From contig NC_022576.1 of assembly GCF_000477435.1 (NCBI RefSeq), forward strand, positions 1,736,001 through 1,800,000: 64,000 bases of DNA, in the 5' to 3' direction. This document shows, piece by piece, positions 45,208-53,475 of the stretch. Source of the DNA: Candidatus Symbiobacter mobilis CR (GTDB lineage Bacteria > Pseudomonadota > Gammaproteobacteria > Burkholderiales > Burkholderiaceae_C). Each line of letters starts with the position of its first letter. Position 1 is the first letter of the stretch. A model generated the notes under the pieces. The model was not told the origin of the DNA. It searched no databases and saw only the letters and a list, made by a program, of their open reading frames with translations. The position numbers were made by a program, and so were the translations under genes.

Positions 45208-46211
45208 TGGGTATCGGTGCCATAAAGTACGCATTCCGACGCACAGGCAGATTCATTGCAGCCAGCCTCCTGCTCTTCCCTACCGTGGTTCCTGTTTCGG
45301 CTGGCGAGGTGATGGCATCAGACAACCCTCCTGACGCAGTAGCCGGATTCGTATCCGGGCGCCAGGAGTGGGCTTTGGTTTGGTCTGACGAGTTCGATCG
45401 CGAAGGTTTGCCTGATCCGACGAAATGGACGTATGACGTCGATAGAAATGCAGCCGGTTGGTACAACCAGGAATTGCAGTATTACGCCCACGAACGCAAG
45501 GAAAATGCGCACGTAGCCAATGGGGTGCTTTCGATCACCGCACGCCGTGAACAACTGCGGTCCATGCCAGACTATGGGGGACAGGACTACACCTCGGCCA
45601 GATTGATGACCCGTAACCTTCCGGGCGGAGAATGGACGTATGGGTTCTTCGAGGTGCGAGCCAAGCTTCCGTGCAGCAGAGGGTTATGGCCTGCCATCTG
45701 GTTACTGGGGGTAGGCGGTGTCTGGCCCGATGATGGAGAAATCGACATCATGGAGCAGAAAGGCCTGACAGATGCCGACAAACTCTCGGTACAAGCTGCC
45801 CTGCACACCAAAGCCTATAACCATGCCGGGGGAAGCATGGGCAAAAGCCGGGAAGAAACGCATAGTGTCCCCACCGCCTGCACTGCCTTCCACAACTACC
45901 AGTTGCGTTGGACAGACCAAGACATCGTCATTGGCGTGGATGACGTGCCCTATTTCCATTTTCAGAAGCCCCACCATGCCAGACGTAGCGTCTGGCCATT
46001 TGATCGCCCGCACTATCTGCTGCTCAACGTCGCTGTTGGCGGTGTGCTCGGAGGCAAGGTGCCCCAGGAATTCGAGCACGACGCAATGCTGGTGGACTAT
46101 GTGCGCATCTACAGTCTCTCCGTTGTCGAGAAAAAGCCGGATGGAGCCACCCCGGCTAGCGTTCCTGCATCAGGGGCGCAAGGGGCTGACACGCCTGCGA
46201 TTTCACACTGA
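45207..46211 (+). CDS. GH16 beta-glucanase (laminarinase-type), secreted
   Basis: The 334-residue protein has an N-terminal signal (RRTGRFIAASLLLFPTVVPVSA) and a GH16 jelly roll: ALVWSDEFDREGLPDPTKW, YNQELQYYAHERKENAHV, YGFFEVRAKLPCSRGLWPAIWLLG, and the catalytic loop GEIDIMEQKG with nucleophile and acid/base Glu in the ExDxxE arrangement of laminarinases. The C-terminal ~25 residues are a low-complexity Pro/Ala/Ser tail. The start codon overlaps the GH81 stop. It probably trims products of GH81. A terminator follows. Confidence 0.92.
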   Translation: MGIGAIKYAFRRTGRFIAASLLLFPTVVPVSAGEVMASDNPPDAVAGFVSGRQEWALVWSDEFDREGLPDPTKWTYDVDRNAAGWYNQELQYYAHERKENAHVANGVLSITARREQLRSMPDYGGQDYTSARLMTRNLPGGEWTYGFFEVRAKLPCSRGLWPAIWLLGVGGVWPDDGEIDIMEQKGLTDADKLSVQAALHTKAYNHAGGSMGKSREETHSVPTACTAFHNYQLRWTDQDIVIGVDDVPYFHFQKPHHARRSVWPFDRPHYLLLNVAVGGVLGGKVPQEFEHDAMLVDYVRIYSLSVVEKKPDGATPASVPASGAQGADTPAISH

Positions 46212-46239
46212 CCCAGTCGCTTCACACTGACCCATTCGC
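46202..46239. repeat. 19-bp tandem duplication at the GH16 stop
   Basis: TTCACACTGACCCAGTCGC is followed directly by TTCACACTGACCCATTCGC, one mismatch. The first copy contains the GH16 stop codon, so the duplication changes only non-coding sequence. Confidence 0.75.
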
Positions 46240-46256
46240 TGATCTTCGTCTACGCC

Positions 46257-46292
46257 AACCCCTGTTCAGGTGCCTGCCTGCAGGGGTTTTTT
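46257..46292 (+). terminator. Rho-independent terminator of the GH81-GH16 operon
   Basis: AACCCCTG pairs with CAGGGGTT around a 16-nt loop that can form an inner CAGG/CCTG stem. T-run at 46287-46292. It lies 45 bp after the GH16 stop. Confidence 0.8.
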
Positions 46293-46315
46293 GTTGCTGG
46301 CTGACCCTTTCCACT

Positions 46316-48094
46316 TCAGTGCTGCACCACCTGCGGATCGCACAGGTGTGCATACCGCCCTTGGCGGGCGAGGAGTTCCTGGTGCGTGCCGGATTCCAGT
46401 ATCTGGCCATGATCGAGAACCACGATGCAATCAGCATGACGAATCGATGCGAGCCTGTGCGCGATGACCAGGGTCGTTCGCCCTCGCTGTAGGTGTGCCA
46501 ATGCCTGCTGTACGTAGCGTTCCGACTCTTGATCGAGTGCGGCAGTCGCCTCATCCAGGATCAAGATCGGTGCATCCCGGTATAGCGCCCTGGCAATGGA
46601 CAGCCGCTGGCGTTGCCCCCCCGATAGCAATCCCGCGTTGTGGCCTACGGGAGTGTGGATTTGTGCAGGGAGACTGCGTACGAAATCGGCCAAATGCGCC
46701 AACTCCAGGCACTCCCACACCCTGTGCTCCTCGACGGACTGCCCCAGAGCGATGTTCTCGGCAATGCTCACATTCAACAGGTTGACCTGTTGGCTGACGA
46801 GTCCAAACTGCTTGCGGAAGTGCGTCAGGTTCCATTGGCGGGTATCAATGCCGTCGAGTGCAATCCCCCCCGCATCCTGTGTCTGGAATCGCAACAAGGT
46901 GTGGATGAGTGTCGTTTTGCCCGAACCGGAAGCGCCGACGAAAGCCACCGTCTGCCCAGGTTGAATATCCAGGCTTGCCACAGACAGCGCGGGGGCAGTG
47001 TGGTCAGGGTAGCGCACGATCAGGTTCTCCACAGTGATCCGCCCCGTCGCACGGGCTGGCGCATGGGTACCCCCCGGTTCTTCCGGACGTTCTTCGATCA
47101 ACGCCACCGCCCTTTGCAAGGCGACCCTGCTGCGTGTGAGGGAGCCTGCAATCTCGGACAGTTGCCGAACGGGGGAGATCATCATCAGCATTGCTGTAAT
47201 AAACGCAACGAACCCGCCTACGGAAGTTTGGGCTGCGGAGCTTTGTAGCAACGCCACGGAGACAACGGCCGACAACGCCAGTGCAGCCAGCATTTGGGTG
47301 ATGGGCGTCATGGCAGCGCCAGCCACGGTGGATAGCACCGCCAGTTTGCGCAGCCCAGCGCTGAGCTGGTCGAAGCGCCGCTGTTGCTGTTGCTGCGCGC
47401 TAAACAAACGGATATCGCGGTGGGCCAGCACGTTTTCTTCCACCACATACGCCAATTCGTCTGTGGCCCGCTGCGTGGCGGTAGTCAATTGGTGGACTCT
47501 GGCAGCCAAAGTACGCATAACCCACACGACGGCAGGCAATACGAGGCCGACGATCAGCGTGAGCTTCCAGTTCAGATACAGCAAATAGGCCAATAGCGCC
47601 AGCAGCGTGAGGCCATTGCGTAACAGACTGAGTAGCGCATGCACCAGGATCGTTGCGCCCTGATGCGCTTCAAATACGACGGTATTCGACAAGCTACTCG
47701 CGGTGCTTTTTCTGAACAACTGGAGGTCTGCCGCAAGCAGGCTGGAGAACATTTGCTGGCGTAGCGCCTGCAGCCCATGGTGCGAGAGGGATGTCAGCCC
47801 CACTTGGGTCAGGTAGCTCGCGCATCCGCGCACCCCAAACAGCAAGAGCAGGCTTGCAGGGACATACCACACAGGAATGCCGCCTTGCTGGAACCCCTTG
47901 TCGAGCAGCGGCTGCATCAACGCGGGAATGATCGGCTCGCAAGCAGCGCCTACCAATGCACTACAGATGACCAGTACCCACAACCCAGGGCGCTGTGTGA
48001 AGTACGGGCCAAACTGCTGCAATTGGGATAGCAATCCGGGTTGGCCGATGCCCTGCTGCGCGGGGCGGGATGTCAAAGGTTCAGGCTTGCGCAT
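46316..48094 (-). CDS. msbA: MsbA-like lipid A/lipid flippase ABC exporter
   Basis: The 592-residue half-transporter has six membrane helices (residues 35-310) and one nucleotide-binding domain: Walker A GASGSGKTTL (about 400), Q loop SQQVNLLN, signature LLSGGQRQRLSIARAL, Walker B ILILDEATAALD and H loop VIAHRL. The domain order and EENVLAHRDIRLF coupling-helix stretch fit MsbA, which flips lipid A-core to the periplasmic face. No lpxK is next to it, unlike the common arrangement, so another lipid or glycan substrate is possible. Confidence 0.87.
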   Translation of the reverse strand: MRKPEPLTSRPAQQGIGQPGLLSQLQQFGPYFTQRPGLWVLVICSALVGAACEPIIPALMQPLLDKGFQQGGIPVWYVPASLLLLFGVRGCASYLTQVGLTSLSHHGLQALRQQMFSSLLAADLQLFRKSTASSLSNTVVFEAHQGATILVHALLSLLRNGLTLLALLAYLLYLNWKLTLIVGLVLPAVVWVMRTLAARVHQLTTATQRATDELAYVVEENVLAHRDIRLFSAQQQQQRRFDQLSAGLRKLAVLSTVAGAAMTPITQMLAALALSAVVSVALLQSSAAQTSVGGFVAFITAMLMMISPVRQLSEIAGSLTRSRVALQRAVALIEERPEEPGGTHAPARATGRITVENLIVRYPDHTAPALSVASLDIQPGQTVAFVGASGSGKTTLIHTLLRFQTQDAGGIALDGIDTRQWNLTHFRKQFGLVSQQVNLLNVSIAENIALGQSVEEHRVWECLELAHLADFVRSLPAQIHTPVGHNAGLLSGGQRQRLSIARALYRDAPILILDEATAALDQESERYVQQALAHLQRGRTTLVIAHRLASIRHADCIVVLDHGQILESGTHQELLARQGRYAHLCDPQVVQH

Positions 48095-48133
48095 ACTGGG
48101 GAATAACTGTCATGACTTTGCACAGACACCCTA

Positions 48134-48278
48134 AGAACCTATTCCAGTAGGGGCTACGCCATCGCATTGCACGCGGCGGCGGTGCTCGGAATCCTCATGT
48201 ACTGTCAGTACATTCCGGTTCCTGCGCTCCGGCACCACGCACACTGCTTCGGCTCGCCTGCCTACTGAAATAGGTTCT
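48134..48278. mobile_element. MITE-like element with 18-bp terminal inverted repeats
   Basis: AGAACCTATTCCAGTAGG (48134-48151) and its near-perfect reverse complement (48261-48278, one mismatch) bound 145 bp without coding capacity. The interior holds the palindrome ATGTACT-GTC-AGTACAT (about 48197-48213). I recall similar GGAATCCTCATGTACT sequences in other Burkholderiales but could not search. No flanking target duplication is obvious. Confidence 0.5.
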
Positions 48279-48289
48279 ACATCATGCAA

Positions 48290-48369
48290 GTCATGGCAGT
48301 CTCCCTCACCCCCCAACTCCTCTCCCGCTGGGCGAGGGGGGCTTCGAGAAGCCGCTTCGCGACTTGCAC
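48290..48369. repeat. Dispersed intergenic repeat, copy B
   Basis: About 80 bp aligning to copy A at 6324-6405, with the conserved end GCTTCGAGAAGCCGCTTCGC. It starts 12 bp after the MITE-like element and ends 27 bp before the mutarotase-like gene stop. The C-rich first half and G-rich second half could form a hairpin. Confidence 0.6.
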
Positions 48370-48395
48370 ATGGAATAAGGGACGGCGAGGCTTTT

Positions 48396-49280
48396 CTACC
48401 CCAGCACTTCCACCACCCTCTCCCACTCGCACTCTTCCCCTGGCCCCAGGCGGATGGGGTAAAAGATTTCCGGGCTGACGACGTGGCTGGTTCCCCAGAT
48501 GTTGAGCTTTTCCGGGGGGAAGGAGACGGTCTCGCGGATAGCCACCCCGGTGGATTCGTGACCAAGTTCCCAGAACGCCTGCGTGGTGTCGGCAGGAGGG
48601 TGGATCGCGCCAAAGAAGAAGGGTTCGGAGGGGGTGCCAACCCAGCGCATCGCATTGTTTTCAAAAACGACACAGCCTTCGACGTTGACCGTTTCCCCGA
48701 ACGTGGCGGGTTCGGGATCGAAGGAGAAACGCAGCGTGTAATCGCGATTCAGCGGATGGTGGTCGACGGCGAGGAAGTGGTGGACATACTCGTTCGTATC
48801 GATCCGCTTCGTGCCAGTGTTGTGCAGCCGGTAGTGGATGCGCACTGCGGTATCAAGCACCGAGATGGTTTTGACAAGGGTGTAGGCATAGCCGCGCACG
48901 GTGGGCGCGGTGACGGTGAATACGGCACGGTCTTCGCTGCGCTGCACATCGAACTTTGCGGGGTCGACGGGGTACAGATGCGCAAAGCGGTATGGCTCCG
49001 CAGTCGCGCGTGTCAGCAGCCCGACACCGATCTTGTGGAATTTCTCGCCCACGGGGCAATCCACGTACCCCAGCGCCGTATCGATGCCAAACTCGTTGTA
49101 CAGCCCGCGCCCGGCGTGGTGCAGCCACGTCAGGTCGAGGCTCTCGGTGGTGCAAAAGCTGTGTTTGCGATAGTGCAATTGGGTGATCTGCCCGCTCCAG
49201 TCGAAGCGCGCCCCCTGGTAGGCCGCACCGGGGGGGCAGAGTTCCAGCGTAAGGTGTGCGCTTTGCAATGTGAATTTCAT
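48396..49280 (-). CDS. Galactose mutarotase-fold protein
   Basis: The 294-residue protein from ATG 49280 has the beta-supersandwich pattern of aldose 1-epimerases and related carbohydrate-binding proteins: ITQLHYRKHSFCTTESLD, GRGLYNEFGIDTALGYVDCP, EKFHKIGVGLLTR, VRIHYRLHNTGTKRIDTNEYVHHFLAVDHHPL with candidate catalytic His residues, and ETVSFPPEKLNIWGTSHVVSPEIF. No lipoprotein or secretion signal. It looks like an uncharacterised mutarotase-like enzyme acting on a cytoplasmic sugar. The frame upstream of the chosen ATG is not family-like. It stands alone between a repeat region and a regulator gene. Confidence 0.7.
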   Translation of the reverse strand: MKFTLQSAHLTLELCPPGAAYQGARFDWSGQITQLHYRKHSFCTTESLDLTWLHHAGRGLYNEFGIDTALGYVDCPVGEKFHKIGVGLLTRATAEPYRFAHLYPVDPAKFDVQRSEDRAVFTVTAPTVRGYAYTLVKTISVLDTAVRIHYRLHNTGTKRIDTNEYVHHFLAVDHHPLNRDYTLRFSFDPEPATFGETVNVEGCVVFENNAMRWVGTPSEPFFFGAIHPPADTTQAFWELGHESTGVAIRETVSFPPEKLNIWGTSHVVSPEIFYPIRLGPGEECEWERVVEVLG

Positions 49281-49353
49281 GATTCGTCCTTCGTAGAGGG
49301 AGGAAAAAGGATGCGGTTCATCCGCCAAGAGCCAAGATAGCCCACCAATTCCG

Positions 49354-51054
49354 CTACAGGCTGCTGACTTTCAATGCGCTGATTGGTGTCGTCGTCTTCG
49401 GCTTGGCGGCCACGCGCAGCGAAAGGCCCCCGGCGTCCCGCTGGGGGTTGCCCAAGCTGGCACGCTGAGTATGCGTGCTGGCGTAGCGGGAACGCAGATC
49501 GTGGACGATCTGCGTCAGCGCATGGGTATCGCCGATGGTGTGTGCGTAGCGGTGCAGCACCAGGTACGCCGTGTCCAGCAGCTTGCCACAGAGGGTCTGT
49601 TTGCCGTGGGCGATGAGGTCTTCCACGGCAGCGCGAGGGTCGCCGTTGAGGCTGAGCGACAGCGCGTTTTCCGCAATCCGCAGAATTTGCGCGTTGGCCT
49701 GGCGCACCCGCTGCACATAGGGCTGGTGTACTTCGACTGCACCGGCCAGCAGCTCGCACAGCGCACGGGTTCCCCCAAAGCGCAAGGCCAACACGTCGAC
49801 CACATCGTCGACTTCTTCGAGCCGAATCGCCTTGTCGGCCATCTGCGCCAGCAACGCCAGAAAATTGCACGCGGTTTCGAAGTCGATTTCGGGATCCTTG
49901 ACGCGGCTAGACATGTCCCGCACCACTTGCAACACTTGGCCCACCTGGCCTTGCTCGATCAGCGCAATGGCTTCGACGATCTCGGCCTGGCGTTGCAAAC
50001 GGATTTCATCGGGCTTGCGTTCGATCAACCGGGCAAAGTCGTCCCGGCAACGTTGCAGGCCTTTGCGGTCGGCGGTCTGTAGCCGGACAAACGCCAGCAG
50101 GACGAGGGTCTGGCAGTCGAACATCTTGGAATCCAGCCCCATGCGGGCGGTGCGATCCAAAAATTCCTCCGCTTCCTGGTGCTTGCCGCAGTAATAGCTC
50201 ATCATCCCCAGGTTCTGCAGCCGGGTGATCGACGCCGGCGTGAGGGTGTTGGCCATTCTGTAAGTGGACAGGGCGGCATCGAATTTGCCCTGCTCGAACT
50301 GAGCGCGGGCCAGCACGTCGTAGGCATCGGCGTACTGGGGGTCTTCGCTGATGAGGTTTTCCATGGTGGTGATGGCCTTGCCCGTTTGCCCTTCATCGAG
50401 CTGGGCGCGGGCAATGCCCAGCTTGGCCCACGGGAGCGTCTTGGCTGCGATCACGGCTTGGTACAGCTTTTCCGCTTGGTCGAATTTGCCCACGCGCAGG
50501 AACAGCTCTGCCCCCACGCGCGCTGCGTACAACCAAAACCGCCCCCGAGATTGAAAGCGCTGCAGGCACAACATCGCTGCACGTTCGTATTCCTCGCCTT
50601 CGATGGCGGTAAAGATATCTGCCAGAGAGTTTTTGCGGATGCGCGCCTGCCGCAGCCGTTCCCCAAGCTGGGAAGCCTTGTGCGGCTTGAGCAGGTAGCC
50701 GTCGAGCGCGGATTCGGCGGCTTCGGCCACCTGGGTGTAGCTTGCTTCCCCAGTCACCATAATGAACACGGTGGAAAAAGGGAGCAATTGGTTGCGCCGT
50801 AGATCGTCGAGCAAGTCCTGCCCGGACATCGACTCTTGGCTGAAGTAGTGCTCGCACAGCACCACGTCGAAGGTGCGGTATTCCAGATGCTTGCGTGCGT
50901 CAGCCAACCGTGCGCACTGCACGATCGACGCCACGCCAAATTCCCGCAATTGCGCGACGAGGATCGACCGCGACGTAGGGTTGGAGTCGATCACCATCGC
51001 ACGCGAGGACGACAAGTCATCCTCTGTGTCGATCATGTAGGTTTTGCGGTTCAT
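49354..51054 (-). CDS. Receiver-TPR response regulator with Glu at phospho-site
   Basis: The 566-residue protein has an N-terminal receiver domain (about 17-130) and TPR repeats thereafter (about 140-470). The receiver shows Asp23 (MVIDSN), the Thr101 switch (IMVTGE) and Lys123 (LLKPHK), but the phospho-accepting Asp is replaced by Glu68 (DVVLCEHYF). TPR examples are AKLGIARAQLDEGQTGKAITTMENLI and AYDVLARAQFEQGKFDAALSTYRMAN. The usual DNA-binding or enzymatic output is absent, so it probably acts by protein-protein contacts. Such REC-TPR proteins occur near chemotaxis or pilus genes in betaproteobacteria, but none is nearby. Confidence 0.85.
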   Translation of the reverse strand: MNRKTYMIDTEDDLSSSRAMVIDSNPTSRSILVAQLREFGVASIVQCARLADARKHLEYRTFDVVLCEHYFSQESMSGQDLLDDLRRNQLLPFSTVFIMVTGEASYTQVAEAAESALDGYLLKPHKASQLGERLRQARIRKNSLADIFTAIEGEEYERAAMLCLQRFQSRGRFWLYAARVGAELFLRVGKFDQAEKLYQAVIAAKTLPWAKLGIARAQLDEGQTGKAITTMENLISEDPQYADAYDVLARAQFEQGKFDAALSTYRMANTLTPASITRLQNLGMMSYYCGKHQEAEEFLDRTARMGLDSKMFDCQTLVLLAFVRLQTADRKGLQRCRDDFARLIERKPDEIRLQRQAEIVEAIALIEQGQVGQVLQVVRDMSSRVKDPEIDFETACNFLALLAQMADKAIRLEEVDDVVDVLALRFGGTRALCELLAGAVEVHQPYVQRVRQANAQILRIAENALSLSLNGDPRAAVEDLIAHGKQTLCGKLLDTAYLVLHRYAHTIGDTHALTQIVHDLRSRYASTHTQRASLGNPQRDAGGLSLRVAAKPKTTTPISALKVSSL

Positions 51055-51169
51055 TCTCCGGCGCGCGGTAGCCCCAAGTCTGCAAGACGTTTCTGGGAGC
51101 GGGGGGGCGGAACCATTCTAGGAGCCTGTCGGCATGGTTCCGCTCCATCACGCATCGCGGCTTTCGCCG

Positions 51170-52051
51170 CTACGAAGACGATCCTGCCTTGCCTTCGACC
51201 ACGTCGCAAGCCAGGCACCAATCCACCCAGGCGTTGGCTTTGTCTGGGCATGCGCGTAGCAGGTAGTCCGGCGGGTAGCTCACGACGACTGGCACCCCGG
51301 CAAAGCGCCACACACGCTGGCGCAGCTTGCCCAGGGGGAGCCGGGATTGTTCCGGGGGAACTTCGCGCAGCAACACCTGCATGGCCAGCCTGCCCAGGCA
51401 GACGATGACCTTCGGCTGGACCAAGGCGATTTCCCTGCGCAAAAACGGTTCGCATTGGGCCAGTTCTTCAGAGGTAGGCGCAGCGGGAACCATCGGACGG
51501 CATTTGCGCACAGCCGTGACATACGCCAGCGAGCGCGACGGTATGTCGGGTACCGTCTGCAACGTGGCGCGCTGTGCGCCGACGGCGTGCAGGATCTGGT
51601 CGAGCAAGACGCCAGCATTCCCTGCAAAGGGAACGCCCAGCCTTGGCGCCCCGCTTTGTCCCCCATCCACGCACTCGTCGGGCAGATCCCCCACGACCAT
51701 CCAGTCGCAAGCGGGCACTGTTCGGGGCGTCTGCCGCACCACCTGCCGTGCCGCAGCCGCACAAGCCTGACAGCCTGCCAGGGCTTGCGCCCAGGCCTCC
51801 CACGTCGCAGTGGCCACGTCCGGGGTCGGCGGGGTGTCAGCCTTCGCTGCCACCCGTTCGGGCGACAGCACAGTGGGTGGTTTCCGAGGGGGCGTGGGCC
51901 GGATGGCAGGGGTAGATGGGGTAGCAGGGGTAGATGGTGTGGCAGCAGATTGGGCCAGAGCGGGCTGGGGCCACCAGACGACGACACCCATTTCACGCAG
52001 CATGGCGCGGCGGCGGTCATCCAGATGCGCGCGCAAGGGAGTGGGGTTCAT
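51170..52051 (-). CDS. Uracil-DNA glycosylase, family 4-like
   Basis: The 293-residue protein (start ATG 52051, overlapping rimI by 4 bp) has the family 4/5 layout. Four cysteines for the [4Fe-4S] cluster are present: CQAC, KCRPMVP and QCEPF. The core includes LGVPFAGNAGVLLDQIL, IVCLGRLAMQVLL and the end PDYLLRACPDKANAWVDW. Two motifs differ: the usual GEAPG is GDLPDE, and the His of TYHPAYLLR is Pro (SYPPDYLLR). A ~90-residue Pro/Thr-rich N-terminal region separates it from the start. It may be weakly active or altered in specificity. Gene order tsaB-rimI-udg is common in Burkholderiales. Confidence 0.82.
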   Translation of the reverse strand: MNPTPLRAHLDDRRRAMLREMGVVVWWPQPALAQSAATPSTPATPSTPAIRPTPPRKPPTVLSPERVAAKADTPPTPDVATATWEAWAQALAGCQACAAAARQVVRQTPRTVPACDWMVVGDLPDECVDGGQSGAPRLGVPFAGNAGVLLDQILHAVGAQRATLQTVPDIPSRSLAYVTAVRKCRPMVPAAPTSEELAQCEPFLRREIALVQPKVIVCLGRLAMQVLLREVPPEQSRLPLGKLRQRVWRFAGVPVVVSYPPDYLLRACPDKANAWVDWCLACDVVEGKAGSSS

Positions 52052-52530
52052 GGAGTGACGGGGTAGAGGTGCAAGTTCATCACGATGGCGTCTTCCATCG
52101 AACCATCGGGGCACGGGTAGTAGGCCTTGCGTATCCCCACGCTGCGGTACCCGTGGGTGCGGTAGACGTGGATGGCGCGCGTATTGCTGGCGCGTACCTC
52201 CAGCCAGATGTTGTAGGCGCCGGTGTCACAGGCCCATGCATCCACCGCGTTAAGGAGGACCCGCCCCCACCCCTGGCGCTGGTAACGCGGCGCGATGGCC
52301 AAGTCCAGCAAATGTGCCTCATCCACGCCAGACATGGCGACGACGAACCCCAGCAATGCATCGCCGTCCATCCAGCATTGCGCGTGGTACCCGCTGCGCA
52401 GACAGTCCAAAAAATGCTCTCGCGACCACGAGCTGGCATGGGCGCTGCACTCCAAAGCCAGCACGGCGTCCAACTGGTCCTCACGCATGGGGTGCTGCAC
52501 CGGGGCTGCCCGGTCTGCATCGCCAGTCAT
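52048..52530 (-). CDS. rimI: Ribosomal protein S18 alanine N-acetyltransferase
   Basis: The 160-residue GNAT enzyme acetylates the N-terminus of S18 (and acts in related N-acetylations). Signatures: LLDLAIAPRYQRQGWGRVLLNAV with the acetyl-CoA loop QRQGWG, ASNTRAIHVYRTHGYRSVGIRKAYYP with the RimI-type YYP, and DAIVMNLHL at the end. It overlaps both neighbours by 4 bp (ATGA) in the tsaB-rimI-udg operon. Confidence 0.93.
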   Translation of the reverse strand: MTGDADRAAPVQHPMREDQLDAVLALECSAHASSWSREHFLDCLRSGYHAQCWMDGDALLGFVVAMSGVDEAHLLDLAIAPRYQRQGWGRVLLNAVDAWACDTGAYNIWLEVRASNTRAIHVYRTHGYRSVGIRKAYYPCPDGSMEDAIVMNLHLYPVTP

Positions 52531-53234
52531 GGTTTGGCCCGTTCCTGCGTCGTCAGCGCCACCTTGTCACGCACATACAGCGGCAAGGCTTGGTCGGCAG
52601 GCAAAGCCTCCCCGCGTGCGATGCGCTCTGGAGCCAGCCGCAGCAAGGCCAGCGCGGTGGGCAGGGCGTTGTGCCAAGGCGTGGCATGCGCCAGCCGCTC
52701 GCCATAGACGGCCAAGGCGTTCCCAGCCCACGCATCGCAATCTGCTTGCACCAGCTCCGGGCGTGCTAGTGCGATGGGGCTGCGCTGGCGCCACGCTGTC
52801 CCACTATGCTCATGGGGACCATCGCTGCCGTCGTAGCGATACACGGCGTGGTAGACCTCGTCCATGCGTGCATCAAGCATGGCGCAGACCGTGTACACGC
52901 CGGTATGCCCCAGGTTATGGCGTGCGGTTTCGGCCACGGCCAGCAGGCTGGGGATGGGCAGCACGGGCAGCGACAGCGCAAAAGCCAGCCCTTGCGCCAC
53001 CGAACACGCCGTGCGCAGCCCGGTGAAAGCACCCGGCCCTGCGCCAAAGACGATGGCATCGAGGTCGGAAAACGCCAGCCCTGCCTGGTCCAGCAGGGAC
53101 TGGATCGTCGGAATCAACGTTTGCGAAGCCTGCGCCCCCGCTGGCGCCTCGTGTTGCCAAGGCGGCGCGCCATCTCCACGCTGCACTGCGACGAATTGTG
53201 TTGGGGTACTCGTCTCGATAGCCAGCAGATGCAT
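52527..53234 (-). CDS. tsaB: tRNA threonylcarbamoyladenosine biosynthesis protein TsaB
   Basis: TsaB (235 residues from ATG 53234) works with TsaD and TsaE to place t6A at position 37 of ANN-decoding tRNAs. The ASKHA fold is visible: LLAIETSTPTQFVAV, IVFGAGPGAFTGLRTACSVAQGLAFAL, and VCAMLDARMDEVYHAVY. An upstream extension of the frame, through the intergenic repeat, is not coding. It is first in the tsaB-rimI-udg operon and divergent from metG. Confidence 0.94.
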   Translation of the reverse strand: MHLLAIETSTPTQFVAVQRGDGAPPWQHEAPAGAQASQTLIPTIQSLLDQAGLAFSDLDAIVFGAGPGAFTGLRTACSVAQGLAFALSLPVLPIPSLLAVAETARHNLGHTGVYTVCAMLDARMDEVYHAVYRYDGSDGPHEHSGTAWRQRSPIALARPELVQADCDAWAGNALAVYGERLAHATPWHNALPTALALLRLAPERIARGEALPADQALPLYVRDKVALTTQERAKP

Positions 53235-53342
53235 GGAGGGAATAGGGAGAAATAGGGAGGAATATGGGGGGAAATATGGAGAGTCAGGCGCGGGCATTAT
53301 CGGCAGCGCCCCCTTTCTACAATTTCCCGCTTCACTCGCGTC

Positions 53343-53432
53343 GTAGGAGCGACAGAAGTCGCAATCCAGCGCCGAATGCGCAAACCCCGTTCCCCACAGT
53401 AACGCCGCCATCGCGACTTCTGTCGCTCCTAC
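53343..53432. repeat. Dispersed repeat (copy 2) with perfect 20-bp inverted repeat
   Basis: The 53-bp repeat also seen at 18232-18284 starts here at 53343. Its first 20 bases (GTAGGAGCGACAGAAGTCGC) recur as an exact inverted copy at 53413-53432, so the whole 90-bp unit can form a long hairpin. It lies 44 bp before metG, in or near its leader. Confidence 0.7.
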
Positions 53433-53475
53433 AACGTGTTCGGAAACGGTTGTTGCTCCATTGCCGGTATACCCC

